Shown here piece after piece: positions 1 through 13,100 of a stretch of 64,000 bases of DNA. Source of the stretch: Phocoena phocoena (Eukaryota > Chordata > Mammalia > Artiodactyla > Phocoenidae); contig NC_089220.1 of NCBI RefSeq assembly GCF_963924675.1, positions 154,602,270-154,666,269 on the forward strand, in the 5' to 3' direction. The position numbers were made by a program, and so were the translations under genes. Each line of letters starts with the position of its first letter. Positions within the stretch are counted from its first letter, which is position 1. The notes under the pieces are model-generated. The model had not been told where the DNA came from. It saw nothing but the letters and a program-made list of their open reading frames with translations, and ran no database searches.

Positions 1-1512
<1,512 letters not shown>

Positions 1513-3190
1513 TAGATCACCAATGAAGCTAACTAACTACGTGGCTCTCTTTATTAACCCTGTGCGCTGATCAGGTGAAAATGTTACCAAGGGTTATAGT
1601 TATTATAATAAAGGAGTCATTGTTTCTTGTGCGTCAAGGGTTCTGATGTAACTAATGTGTATACACGCAGAAGCACAGTGGTGCCTTCCTGCTGTTTACT
1701 AGTTTCTAAAACCCAGTTCCTTGGAGGCAGCGGGCTCAAGAACAAAACCAGCACAGAAGCAATGGAAGTGCCTTTGTCCTCCAAGTTAGGACACTTCTTT
1801 ATCCGGAAAGTTTTAGGACAAGGGCTGTGTGGGAAAAACAAGCTCTGAACCAAGATTAGATTTGGGAGGAGTGTGAGGCTAAGGGGCTAGATCAGCATGG
1901 GGGTAGGGGGGTGCTTCCAAAAGAGGGGCTGGGCGTGGAACACGACCACGTGTGTCCCAGAGAGAAACTTCCCAAAGGGCTTTCTCTCCCAGGCTTGGTT
2001 CAGAGTGATTGCGGAGCAAAGTGTAAAGTCTAGTTTTGGTGCCATAGGATTTCTGGGACAACCTCAGTTGCAAATATTGTGTTCCATCAGCTCTATGTGT
2101 ACTCTTGACTGTATTAGAATCACATCTTGATCTTAAATTAAGGCCATGATCACTTACACCCCCCAAGAGAGAATCAGGAAAATCAGTCCTATCATTCCCA
2201 AGGTGTGTTTTATTTCTCTGACACTTGCTTCTTCTCTGAGCTACAGTTTTGCTTCTTTATAACATGGGGGCTTGGAATAGATCATTTCAATGTTCTAGAA
2301 CAAAGATTTTGGCACTGAATGACTTGAGACAAAGCGTTAGATTATTACTCTACCGTCATGAATTGTTACTGTGTGTGAAGTGCTCACTATTTTCTCTGCG
2401 GTGATTTTTAATTTCCAGAATGGCATGTGTTCATTTGGAACTCAAAGCCCCATCCCCTAACCGTGATAGCTGCCACCAAGCTGGGTGATTTTTAACAACC
2501 GCTCCAAGTAGCTGGAGTAATTACTCCTTGTTTAGTCAATAGCACAGTTAGTAGTGAAAATGTCAACAAGTTAAACAACCTACCAGGTACGTTTTCTAAA
2601 CTGCCCTAAAGGCAGACACAGCCAAATGCTATCAGTTTCGATCTTCCATCTAAACCCAAGATCTACCCCCAATCCTGGTGTTAGAACAGAGCATGTGTTT
2701 GCATCTTGCTGTGGGAAACAAGGATGCCATCTTTTGTCAAAAGAGGGCCAAGTCTTGGGAGATACTATAAGGAGCTTTATTTTTTTCCCCTCTTTCGCTG
2801 TGTGATGTTTTGTTTGTTCTGCAGCCCTGAAAATAAATGCCAGGCAAAGGCTCATGTAAATGAAGACTGTTTGTTCCTTCAAGGGAGGCCGAGTTTACAA
2901 ACAGAAGCCTTAGGACAAAGCAGGCACTCTGGAGCCATTGTGGTTGGCTGCCCGTGAATTCCATCTGAAGAGCACCCTGGCCCCTAAGAGGTGAATGCCT
3001 GCAGGTATTTGTATCTTAATGGAAGAAGGGGGATTTCTCATCTCTGCTATAACAGCAATAACTGAGTTACATATTCTACTTTCTTGGGTTGAAAACCTGG
3101 GTACAACAGGTCTCCTGTAGGAGATTGTTCTAAAGGGAATGAGACTCAGAGCTGAGCCAGTTGCAAATGGACATTTGCTTGAGGATTTAC
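1513..3190. other. No feature recognised
   Basis: Unique-looking sequence of mixed composition. Open frames of up to about 100 codons on both strands show no family signature. I could not identify the target-site duplication of the adjacent RPIA retrocopy here. Confidence 0.5.
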
Positions 3191-3195
3191 CCAAC

Positions 3196-3345
3196 TTAAA
3201 AATAAAATTGAGATATAATTGACATATAATATTGCATTAGTTTTAGGTGTATGACATAAAGATTCGATATTTGCATATACTGCAAAAAGATCACCACAAT
3301 ATGTCTAGTTAATACCCATCAGAGCCACCATTTTTTAAGCCACAC
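3196..3345 (-). mobile_element. Old L1 3'-end fragment
   Basis: The sequence begins aaaaataaaattgagatata and continues with ttgacatataatattg and ttttaggtgtatgacataa. This is the reverse complement of a mammalian L1 3' UTR next to its A-tail. It is truncated and diverged. Confidence 0.7.
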
Positions 3346-4115
3346 TTTCCAAGATTTTAAGAAAGTTATTCCCATTGGGAAAGTCAAATACATTAATTTT
3401 TGTCATATCCTTCAGAAAAGTTTGGGTATGGAATAAAATAATTGTTAAATGAATACATGAATAAAGGAATTAATGAACAAAGGAGTTGACGAATGGATAT
3501 ATATGGAATGAGATGAGATCGGTGTTACAAATGGTGGTCCAGAACCACAAATCTTGAAGTGTTGATCTTTTCCTTAATCTCTTCATTGTAGCATTTGACC
3601 AATTTCTGCTATATTTGCGCTGTGGATTATGGTACTTTAGCCTCTGACCAGCCCAGGACAGTCAAGTATTGCTTACTTGCATCCCCCATTTTCAAAATAA
3701 TCTTGTAAAACACAAACCAGAATGGAACGGAATAGACACAAGCGGAGCATGTTCTATCTCTTTCAGGTTTTCCACCATCACTTTCCCAGGTCCTGGTCTT
3801 GGTTTTCTTTTATCCCAGGTCATGTAGTACAGTAAGTTTTTATCATGATTGTACTCAAAAGGTTTCTTCTACAGTCCAAGATTCTATTACTCTGATTCTA
3901 ATCCTTCTCCAAGTAGGGGTGTTCAACTAATCGCTAGTGGAGAAGTAGAATTTCAGTGGAGGGGTAGAATTGAATTCCATATCTGTCCTGAAATTCTCAT
4001 TTGATTTAGGAAATGACTCACGTGAGTCCTACAGTATGAAAGCCACTGGGAAAGAAAGTAAACATCTCTTAAATGGGATTGTGTGCTCAAGATGGTTACA
4101 TGGATTGACAAGAAC
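3346..4115. other. Mostly unassigned; possible L2 tail
   Basis: The stretch near 3430-3500, rich in aaatgaatacatgaataaa-like words, resembles the 3' end of an L2 LINE. I recognise nothing in the rest. Confidence 0.35.
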
Positions 4116-4116
4116 A

Positions 4117-4231
4117 TTTTTTTTGGCCACTCCACACCATGTGGAATCTTAGTTCTCTGACCAGGGATTGAACCTGTGACCCCTGCGGTGGAAGTATGGA
4201 GTCCTAACCACCAGACCACCAGGGAATTCCC
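4117..4231 (-). mobile_element. CHR-superfamily SINE, short form
   Basis: Read on the minus strand, it starts gggaattccctggtggtctg, has a degenerate A box and a B-box-like ggttcaatccctgg, and ends in ggccaaaaaaaa. This is the short tRNA-derived cetartiodactyl SINE. It is more diverged than the young copies in this window, and I found no clear target-site duplication. Confidence 0.85.
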
Positions 4232-4439
4232 AAGATATACACATCTTGAAAGAGGGTTTGATCCAAAAAGTAGAGGGCAGGAATTAGACCCTATAATGGG
4301 TGCTCATTTAACACTGTTTGTATAAATGAATTGATAATAAAATTTTAGATAATTCCTTTCTTTGGGCTTGTAACAGCCTATTGAGACTCCTTCGTCTTCA
4401 AACATTGAAATATTTTTATTAAAAATTTATTTCTTGTTT

Positions 4440-5010
4440 TAAATCAATTTAACCTCACTCCAACATTTTTGGAACATGTACGACGCTGTGTTCTGTGGTG
4501 TGTGATGGGTGCACATTGGAGAGCAAAATAGACAAGTCCCCTGCCCTTCATATTGCTAGAGTGTAGTGGTGGGAACCGGCGTTACACTGTATCTGAAAAT
4601 ATAATTAAAAATTGTGAGGAGTTCTATGAAGGCAAAGAACAGGAGAACATGCTATAAGAGAAAATAATAGGGTATCGGGGCAGCAGGGACACGCTTCAGG
4701 TTTGGAGATTCAGGGGAAGCCCTTGAAGAAGTGACATTTCAGTTGAAGCCTTAAGAATGAGGGAGGGCAAAGGAAGGAGAGGAGAAAGGGTAGTCCCGGC
4801 ACCAGGAAGAATGTGTCAGAAGAACCGAGACAGGACAGAGTTTGGGGCACTTGGGGCTGAAAGAGAGCCAGTGTGGCTGGATCACAGGACACAGGAGTGG
4901 TGGGGGTGAGAGGTGTAAAATGAGGCTGGAGGAGCAAAGTGGGGTGTCCAGGAGGGGCCTGAGGGCCAGGTGAAATGGGACATTGTGGAGGGTTTGCATT
5001 GGTGATCAAC
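4440..5010 (-). mobile_element. L2 LINE, diverged
   Basis: The plus strand reads as the complement of L2. The order is gagcaaaatagacaagtccc, then a block around gaagaagtgacatttcagtt and gaagccttaagaatgag, then gagccagtgtggctgg. That order matches the L2 body and 3' region in antisense. An open frame inside it (4710-5015, minus) is incidental. Confidence 0.65.
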
Positions 5011-5015
5011 CCCAT

Positions 5016-6040
5016 CTAATTCATTGGGAAATAATTTTTAAAATATTCCTTGGCTGCAGTGTAGAGGACGAACTGGAAATGAACAAGAACAGGGGAAGGA
5101 AGACCACAGAGGAGGCTGTGACAAAATACTTCCTCCCACGCTTCTCCTGTGAGCTACGAACAAACATGGCAGCCTGATTGGTGGCCGTGAAATAGAGCAT
5201 CGGAGGGAAGGTCTGAGGAACTGAGCTGGAAGCCAGGTTCTGCGACTGCTTCCTGGTGGATGCCTGGACAAATTACCGACAGGAGTAACTCGAATGGAAC
5301 TCAGTTTTAGAAGAACAAAAACACTCATGGGTTGTGTGGAGGTTAAACTGCATAGATGCCTGTAAAGAGATTCATACACTGCCCTCCCAGAACAGATATT
5401 TCCTTCTTCTTTAGAAGACCTTTCTCCTCTTATCCATCTGGAAAGCTCCAAGCCATCCTTCAGAGCTAGCTCGTTACAGCCTCTGTGATACCTGCTCTAA
5501 TCACAGAATATTTAGAGATATCGCTGCATCCCTTCCAGCCCTGGTTGTAATTTTTAAAATTTTTAAAATTCACTTTGCTGCTTTCTTTTTATTGGTGTCG
5601 ATTTTGTAACCCAAATTGTATGTACTATTTAGAGAGCCTTGTTCAGAATTTTACAGTGAAAAACCATTGCTATTTTTTCCCCATAAATTAATGTTTATCT
5701 CTATAAACACTTGAAATATTGGCATATTTTGCTCATAGGCACGTTCTTAGATGCCTGATTATTCTGAAGGGAAATTGTTGTGCTGTGCACATTATTGTTT
5801 TAAACATCATTATTTCAAAGGTCTAAACATTTTTTATTTTGGAACAGTGTGCTATTATTCTTTCTCCAGAATTTGTTTAAAAAGAATTCATGGATTAAGG
5901 TAAGAAATAGGATCTTGAGTAGCAGCAAAGAAGGGACCCAGAAATCTGCAGTTTATAATTATAGCTCTTTCTAGACTTTCTGCTATTATCTTAGAGAGCT
6001 TTCAATGCTTATCTTAAGTCCTGTACTCTTCACCAAGTCT
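5016..6040. other. No feature recognised
   Basis: AT-rich from about 5530 with no assignable repeat. A short L2-like stretch may lie at 5450-5560. The open frame at 5038-5451 (minus) has no recognisable domain. Confidence 0.45.
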
Positions 6041-6041
6041 T

Positions 6042-6465
6042 CTAGTCTGATGGCTGATATTCCACCAAAATCTGTTGAGTATAGAGTTGTGTCTGGGAAT
6101 GTGGCTGCCTTATAGGGAACTGCATTTTCCAGGAGCTATTGAAGGTCATAGGACTAAGCTCTGGCTGGTGGACTATAATTACATGTGATGTGTACCACCT
6201 CAGGCTTAAGCCCGAAAATAGTGCACACATGCTTTTCGTGCTCTTTTTCCTTTGAACTGGAGCATTGATAAGCTGATGACCAACTTTGATCATAGAGATG
6301 AAGACATTCCCCTCCAAGATGGCAAAGACACAATCTAGAAGAAAGTTGGGTCTATGAATGACCATGTTCAATAGAACAGTTCTCCTACCTGCTTTGGGTT
6401 ATAACATGAGAGAAACATCAACCTCTCTGTTACTTAAACCACTGCATTATTGATTTTTTTCCAGA
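6042..6465 (+). mobile_element. Ancient LTR-like repeat, family not assigned
   Basis: The segment has the form of an old mammalian LTR-type repeat. A block about a mucosal-purine mix (aagatggcaaagacacaatc) is followed by a terminal stretch around acatgagagaaacatcaa and cttaaaccactgcatt, which resembles repeat ends of the aagccactg type. The subfamily cannot be named by eye. Confidence 0.4.
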
Positions 6466-6671
6466 GTAGCTAAGACTTTTATTCTGTCTATATAAAAATT
6501 GGTACTTGAAGTGGAAGGCTGTAACAAAAATCAAATATATATGTCATTGAATCTGGTGTGGTGTAACAGATGTTATAGTCTGGAAAAATTTGTTATGGCA
6601 GATTAGATCTTTACATGAACGAATCCACATTCTAGTCTCAATTTTGACCCATGTTTGCCTCTGCTAAACTT

Positions 6672-6896
6672 CTATAGCACTTTTTTTTTTGCGGTATGTG
6701 GGCCTCTCACTGTTGTGGCCTCTCCCGTTGCGGAGCACAGGCTCCGGACACGCAGGCTCAGCGGCCATGGCTCACGGGCGCAGCCGCTCCGTGGCATGTG
6801 GGATCTCCCCGGACTGGGGCACGAACCTGTGTCCCCTGCATCGGCAGCAAGACTCTCAACCACTGCGCCCCCAGGGAAGCCCCTATAGCACTTTTT
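6672..6896 (-). mobile_element. Young cetacean CHR SINE with target-site duplication
   Basis: On the minus strand the element runs from gggcttccctgg through a tRNA-like head and the body ccatggccgctgagcc to a gcaaaaaaaa tail. The flanking duplication is ctatagcacttttt at 6672-6685 and 6883-6896. The A-box region reads gggcgcagtgg, one change from the other copies. The B box in this copy is ggttcgtgcccc. Confidence 0.95.
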
Positions 6897-6954
6897 GTTT
6901 GAATCTTACTTAATTCTTTCTGTAATCAGTCAGCACATTGAAGGAGTACTTTGT

Positions 6955-7330
6955 ATTCTGTAATAATAATCCATTACATTTACATATTGTTTTATAGTTT
7001 TCAAAGTGTTTTTACATTTCTTACTGCATTGCGTCTTCACAAAAATAATGAGATGTTGGGATTCATTTATCTAGTTGACATTTATGGGCCAGGCAGTGGG
7101 CTGGGTTTGCAGGCATCTTATCAGATTGATGCTTTTGACTTGGAAGTGATTTCACTTAAGACCAAATTAGAAAGACACATAGGAGTCTCGGGTAAAAGTA
7201 TTGTTATCATGACTATTTTTTTTTTTTTTTTTTTTGCATCTACTACCTGAGACCCAGGACATTAAATGATGTGCCCAAAGTTGCATAGCTAGTTAATGCT
7301 CTATCCATTGAACCAGTACCACTCAACTCT
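6955..7330 (-). repeat. Possible MIR fragments split by a poly(T) run
   Basis: The phrases ttatagttttcaaagtgttt and gatgtgcccaaagttgcata resemble antisense MIR. They are separated by unrelated sequence and a run of about 20 T at 7215-7235. The assignment is weak. Confidence 0.4.
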
Positions 7331-7446
7331 GACAGTAAAGTACCTAAAATTTCTAAAGCGCATTTATAAAGGGTATTTATGAAATAATTCAGCTAATAAT
7401 CATTTTTCTTTATATATTTTCATCCACTTATTGTAAAAGTGAAGTA

Positions 7447-7788
7447 AGAACAAATCGTGGGACTTTCCCGGTGGGTCAGTGGTTAAGAATCTGCCTGCTA
7501 ATTCAGGGCACACGGGTTTGAGCCCTGGTCCGCGAAGATCACACTTGCCGCGGAGCAACTAAGTGCCACAACTACTGAGCCTGTGAGCCACAACTACTGA
7601 GCCTGCGCGCCTAGAGCCTGTGCTCTGTAACAAGAGAAGCCACTGCAACGAGAAGCCTGCGCACCGCAACAAACAGTAGTCCCCGCTCGTCGCAACTAGA
7701 GAAAAGCCTGTGTGCAGCGACGAAGACCCAACGCAGCCAAAAATAAATAAATAAATAAATTTATATATATATATAAAAAGAACAAATC
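7447..7788 (+). mobile_element. CHR-superfamily SINE, long form, with target-site duplication
   Basis: The element starts gggactttcccggtgggtca, has a tRNA-like head (ggtttgagccctgg as B box), then the long tRNA-unrelated body with repeated gagccacaactactgagcc. It ends at acccaacgcagccaaaaata with an AAAT-rich tail and a short AT repeat. The duplication aagaacaaatc is at 7447-7457 and 7778-7788. It is more diverged than the young copies. Confidence 0.93.
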
Positions 7789-9444
7789 ATACTGTTTGCA
7801 CTGAGTGAGGCTGTAATTCAGTCTGCCGGCACTGAGTTTATTAACTTCTTAGAGGACAGAGCATAAGTGGTTTTGGTGGTAAAGTGTTGTAGACCAGTAA
7901 AAACTTGTGACATGCTGGAAACAGCCCCTGAGCAGTGGTTGGATTATATTGTTTCTTTGAGTAGCTAATATAGCACCTTTTATCATGTTATGACTCAAAG
8001 GCTGATGGACAATTTGATTTCTTCACAGGTCACCTTGCTGAGGCAGAGAGCAGGAGCCTGACAACAGCCAGTGGGGGTGACAGCAAAATAAAATATATGA
8101 CGGAAGAGGAGGAATCACCAGGGAAAAAGATGGTGGGTGCACAGGAGGAAGAAAAGAGCATGCTGAGCCAGAGGAAAAGGATGATTGAAAGGACTCAGGG
8201 CTTGTGAAAAAAATAGAAAAAAAAATAAGAAAAGGAAAAGAACTAGTGAGATTAGGTTTAACCAAATTAAATAGCATGGAAAGTAGAATGAGAATAAAAT
8301 GAGAGTTTCTTTGGGGTCTAGGGACCTCCTTAACTGTAATTTGAAAATATAAGGATATTAGATACTAAGATTTAAAAGACAGGGAATGTGTTCCCGAAGG
8401 ATCTATTGAGTTCTTACTCTGTGCAAAACCCTGAAAGTTTGAATGATGATGAAAAGAGAGGTAAGGTAATTGCCACCTTGGAGCTCAGAGCTGAGGTGAT
8501 AAATGCAGAGTACCATCCTGCGTTCTTGCGTTCCTCTCTTGGCTTGAGTCAAAGGCAGCTCTGAGGAAGTGGGCTGCCTTTCTCCCACCTTAGGGGTTGG
8601 CCTAGACTCAGCACTAGAGGATGACAGGCTGGACACCATATGGTTTTCTAGGTTTTGTTTCTAATCTCTGTCACATTGAACTGCCTTCTGAAACAGGCCC
8701 TAGAGTGACCCCCATAGCTGGGTCTGAGCTGGAGAGAAAATGAAGGGTTGCCTGAGAAGCCTGTTTCTCTCCGTCAGCTCAGGACAGAAGAGCCCTTGAG
8801 CCTGAAGATTTGGCTTGACTTCTATCTAGAAAGTGGCCCCCAGAGCCTCACTATGGTTTCAATTGGTTTTGAAGAGTCGCTGAAAGAATTCTTTTGTTTG
8901 TACTTCAAGCTGGCGGGTTTGCACTGTAACGATATCTGCTTTTCTACATCTCTGTTTGACACTGGGTTGACCTCTGCTTACCTCATACTTGCTAAAAAGA
9001 AACATATCTAATACCATCCACCTCTGTGATAAGGGCAAGAGAAAACAAACAGTGGAAAGACCCTTTAGGAACAGATGACCTGCTGTTGGCTGGAGGAGCC
9101 ATACTACCGGAGAGGGGTCTGGGGATGCCCACCGAGGGCTTGTCACTGATTAGGGAGGTGATGGCGTTTGGACTCAGGGGTTTAGAATTTTGGAGCAGCG
9201 TTCTAGCTTCCTCTGGCCACACACAGGTCGTGTGTGATATCGTTAATCGATAAATAAAGTGAAACATAATTTCTTAGCCTGCGATTCAGATTCAAACCAT
9301 AAATTCTGTATTCTGTCTAGCATCAGGGACCTCAGCCGGATAGCAGATCAAGTCATTAGAAAGAGCCTCCAGGGATTCCTCAGTTAACAAGTCCACCTTC
9401 CTCTTGGAGTCACTCACCTTCCTCTCCTCCTCCGTCTTCTTTTT
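7789..9444. other. No feature recognised
   Basis: Purine-rich plus strand around 8040-8250, which creates a low-complexity Ser/Phe-rich open frame on the minus strand. No repeat family or gene signature was recognised. Confidence 0.45.
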
Positions 9445-9519
9445 CTTTTTACTTTATTTTACTGAAATATAGTTGATTTACAATGCTGTGTTAATTTCTG
9501 CTGTACAGCAAAGTGATTG

Positions 9520-9557
<38 letters not shown>

Positions 9558-9775
9558 TCTTTTTCATATTCCTTTCCATTACAGTTTATCATGGGATAGT
9601 GAATATTATTCCCTCTGCTGTACAGTAGGACCTTGTTTTTTATCCATCCTATATATAATAGTTTGGCTCTGCTAATCCCAAACTCCCAATCCTTCCCTCC
9701 CTGACCCGCTCTCCCCCTTGGCAACCACAAGTCTGTTCTCTATGTCTGTGAGTCTGTTTCTGTTTTGTAGAAACA
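9445..9775 (-). mobile_element. L1 3' UTR fragment, artiodactyl type
   Basis: Signature phrases are gaaatatagttgatttacaa, ctgtacagcaaagtgatt, ctgctgtacagtaggacctt and aatcccaaactcccaa. This is the reverse complement of the 3' UTR of the L1 lineage active in cetartiodactyls. It contains the AT repeat at 9524-9554. Confidence 0.88.
9524..9554. repeat. (AT)n microsatellite
   Basis: About 15 uninterrupted AT units lie within the L1 3' UTR, at the position where this UTR usually has an AT-rich run. Confidence 0.97.
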
Positions 9776-9879
9776 AACTACTAGAAGGTCATCAAAACAC
9801 TGCTTGGTTGTTCTAGGAATAGGATTTTGGGCCACCTCCGTGAATGTGAGGTTAGAATACAGACTGTGCAGAGAAAGAC

Positions 9880-10243
9880 AAATATCATATGATATCACTT
9901 ATTTGTGGAATCTCAAAAAATGATACAAATGAACTTATTTACAAAATGGAAACAGACTCACAGACCTAGAAAATAATCTCACGGTTACCAAAGGGAAAGG
10001 GAGAGGAGGGATAAATTAGGTGTTTGGGATTAGCAGATACATACTACTACGTAGAAAATAGACAAACAAGGACCTACTGTATAGCACAGGGGACTATGTT
10101 AAATACTTTGTAATAATCTATAATGGAAAAGAATCTGAAAAAAGAATATATATGTATACACACACATATATAACTGAATCACTTTGTTGTATACCTGAAA
10201 CTAACACAATATTGTACATCAACTCTACTTCAATTAAAAAAAG
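9880..10243 (+). mobile_element. L1 3' UTR fragment, opposite orientation
   Basis: Signature phrases are gatatcacttatttgtgga, ggggactatgttaaatac, actgaatcactttgttgtat and cttcaattaaaaaaag. It ends in a short A-tail. This is the same L1 3' UTR type as at 9445-9775 but on the other strand, so the two form an inverted pair. Confidence 0.88.
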
Positions 10244-10724
10244 ATACAGCAGACTGGGTGTGCCAGTGAAATATCAAGCACCCAGAATATTTTTGAAAAG
10301 TGTAAACTAGTGATGATTTTCCTTGTCTCTCACTGGTGCAGATACCATTGTCTTCAGTCAGAAAGAAAAGGAGATAAAAAATAATTTGTAGTTTAGGAAA
10401 TAAATCCTATTTTAATTTATGTAATTGTTTTCATGTATATATCATAATGAATTAACTGACAAATTGTCTGAGTGTAAAGACTTTTGAGAATGGTTTTAGG
10501 TCTAGAAAGCCAAGTCTGAGGGTTAGGGAATGCACCAAAGGAAATAATTGACAAGGAAGGAAATTAAAAGTGAATGCAAATATACAGAAAGAGGCCAGAG
10601 AAATGCAGATTTCTGGAAATAGGTGAAATCCAAAGATTTCAAGGAGAGGGAAACCTTCTCCATGACGGAAGTCTACCAGATGTTGTTATTTACATTTTAT
10701 ACCTTTACTGCTGGGCTCTCTGTG
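10244..10724. other. No feature recognised
   Basis: AT-rich sequence with no assignable repeat or gene. Confidence 0.5.
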
Positions 10725-11280
10725 TTTCTCTTACCCATGTGTAACTTTCTCAGGTGATCTCACCTAGGCTCATGGCTTCCATGTGCTGAGGACTCATGAC
10801 TTTTTACCTCCAGCTTGATCTCTTCTCTTTCCTGTATACCATGCTTCTTCAATCACTTTCTTCTATTTCCACTTGGATATCTAATAGGCATGTTAACATT
10901 TTAAAAAATAGATCTTTTTCTTCCATCTTCCTTGAAAACTTGTCTACCTCAGCCTCCCACAAACCTTATACCATTTTCCACCGTATCAGCCTTGCTCTCT
11001 TTAAGGTAATTTCTATCTATAATTCACCAGCAATTCTGTTGGCTTGACTTTTAAAATAGCCATCCATCTCTCCCAATTTTTCCTGCTATTGCCCTGATCC
11101 AAGTATATCACACATTACCTGGACTAAGGAACCAATCTCTTCAACACCTACTTTTCTCGCTTATCCAGTCCCTTAACAGGAAAATGACCCTGAGACTAAG
11201 TACTTCCTTAAATTTTGTACCCTGCAGGCAGAATTGGCCTCATCTTCCTCTTAGCCCTTTGTAATAATCTGGGTTACAGA
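10725..11280 (+). mobile_element. L2 LINE, diverged
   Basis: Pyrimidine-rich text of L2 type runs from around ttccacttggatatctaata to ttagccctttgtaataatct. It encodes nothing intact; an 83-codon frame at 10796-11047 lies within it. Confidence 0.55.
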
Positions 11281-11284
11281 TAAC

Positions 11285-11600
11285 AGTTGTTTGCACTGGG
11301 GTGGCAGTCCTGGAGGTGGTGAGAAGGGATCTGGACTTACTGGGAAAGCAGAGTCACAGGCTCCTGCCTGATTGCAGGAGGTGAATGAGAGAAGGAGAGG
11401 AATCAAGGATGACTTTCAGGGCTTTGGCCCAAGCAAGAATGGGGTTGCCATGACCTGGGGGAGAGGTGACCACAGGGGAGCAGATTTCAGGGTCAGGTGT
11501 TGAGGGGAGGAGTTCAGGTTTGAAATACCTTAGACATCTAGTGGAGATGCTGAGGGGCAGCTGGATGCAGCAGGCTGGAGTCCAGGACTAATGACATCAA
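11285..11600 (-). mobile_element. L2 LINE, opposite strand
   Basis: Antisense L2 phrases include ctggaggtggtgagaagg, aatcaaggatgactttcagg and tagacatctagtggagatgc in the expected order. Confidence 0.6.
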
Positions 11601-11649
11601 CACTCATCCTAGAAGATGTGCACCTTATTGCTGCTTCGGACCTTTTGCC

Positions 11650-12060
11650 CTTTTGTTCACTCTGAGTCAAACGTTTTTCTTCCATATCTTCACAGACACC
11701 TCCTTCATGAATATAACAGTTCAAATGTCAGCTTTTTGAAGTAAGGGGTCTTTCCCAATGACCCTATCTAAGGTTGGTCCTTCTTTCTCCTGTTCTGTCT
11801 TCCTTCCTTCTTTCCTTCCTTCCTTCCTTCCTTCCTTCCTTTCTTTTTCTTTCTTTCCTTCTTTCATTGAAGTATAGTTGATTTACAATGTTGTTTCTCT
11901 TGGTTTTGTTCTTAATCATGTCATTCCTATCTGAAACAATTATTTATTTACCTACTTACTTGTTCGTTGTCCGCTCACCCTAGAATCGTAAAAGTTTCAT
12001 GAGAGCATGGATCTAAATGTCTTGTTGACCCTCAGCATCTTTTTTAGTTGTCTTTTAAAG
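11650..12060 (+). mobile_element. L2 LINE 3' region, interrupted
   Basis: L2-type text (gtcagctttttgaagtaagg before, catgagagcatggatctaaa after) is interrupted at about 11798-11900 by a TTCC microsatellite joined to a very short L1 3' fragment. Confidence 0.55.
11798..11900 (-). repeat. (TTCC)n microsatellite joined to an L1 3' stub
   Basis: The TTCC/TTTC run at 11798-11866 is followed directly by attgaagtatagttgattta, the end of an antisense L1 3' UTR. The microsatellite sits where the L1 poly(A) tail should be. Confidence 0.85.
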
Positions 12061-12370
12061 TTTATTCGTTAACGAAAACTCTATCCATTGTGGGCAATAT
12101 ATTTTTAGCTTTTGTCATTAACAGTTGAACCCAAATTCTTATAGGACCGTTAAGTTCATCAAACGTGACATTGATTATATTGAACAAGAAATTTTTTTTT
12201 TTGAGACCCTACTAAGTAAAAAAAAACTTTATGTAAATAAAGTATTTCAACCAAAGTTCTAATATAACTCCATGGTCAGTCAACAGTAACCTAAAGTTGA
12301 TTAAGATCATGGTCAATATTCAGTCTAGGAACATAGCCAGGAATAAGAATCAGCTCAATGTAGCAGCAAA
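12060..12370. other. No feature recognised
   Basis: AT-rich sequence with short homopolymer runs (T10 near 12190, A9 near 12220). Confidence 0.5.
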
Positions 12371-12374
12371 TGTC

Positions 12375-12620
12375 ATAGAAAGAGATCTGGACTTTGACTC
12401 AGAAAATCTGACTTCAAATCCTGGCTCTAACACTTCCAAACTGTGTGATCTTCAGCAAATTCCTTGACCTCTCTGGTTCTTCTTATCTATAAAAAGGAAT
12501 GATACCTATATTACATGGAATTATAGGAATTAAACAATATGATGTATGTGAATATGCTCTGTAGGTTAATATCTACCTAATGGCATGCAAATGTTACCTG
12601 AGTAATATTCAAATTGGTTT
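12375..12620 (+). mobile_element. MIR SINE
   Basis: The MIR core order is visible: gaaaatctgacttcaaatcc, ctaacacttccaaactgtgt, aaattccttgacctctctgg, then a tail near tgaatatgctctgtagg. Confidence 0.85.
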
Positions 12621-12719
12621 AAAAGATTCCAGGTGCTTTCAGTTGTATGAGAGTGTTTCCTAAAAATATGAATCCCCAACGTATGTGATTCACTTCAATT
12701 ATATAAAAAGACACACCTT

Positions 12720-13100
12720 TTGAGTTGGTTAGGATGTTTAGCTGCAAGTAGGGGAATGCTCAAATAAATGGATTTAAACAAGGAGGAAAAATTATCTTAT
12801 ATAAGAAGGAATGCAATGTTTGGCTTCATAAATTCCTCAGTTTGGCTTCATAAATTTCTCGGGGACCCAGTTTCTTTCCATCTTTTCCCTCCACTGAAGC
12901 CAGTGTGCTAGCCTGGTCCTTTGGTTCTGCACCCTGTGGTCCCACAGTAGCTGCTCTGGTTCCAAAGATCACACCTACGAGTCTGAGGCACGTAGGCAGG
13001 AAGATGTCTCCCGGGAAACTCCTATCAGGCTTTCTGTTATATCTTTTCCGCCAGAGTTGCATGGAGTAGCTGGGACTGAGTGCGCTGCTGGCAAAGGGGG
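12720..13100 (-). repeat. Ancient interspersed repeat, family not assigned
   Basis: Text such as gctgcaagtaggggaatgct and ggatttaaacaaggagg, followed by a clinical-sounding GC-richer block, resembles a common old mammalian repeat that I cannot name. It contains a 22-bp tandem duplication at 12818-12861. Confidence 0.35.
12818..12861. repeat. 22-bp tandem duplication
   Basis: The words gtttggcttcataaattcct and gtttggcttcataaatttct are adjacent with a 22-bp period and one mismatch over the first 20 bases. Confidence 0.9.

Noticed and set aside
5038..5451. 137-codon frame on the minus strand
   Set aside because: No recognisable domain and no exon structure.
7458..7777. Internal ~22-bp duplication (gagccacaactactgagcc) in the long SINE
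   Set aside because: Repeated words of this type belong to the long CHR SINE consensus, so it is not a local event.
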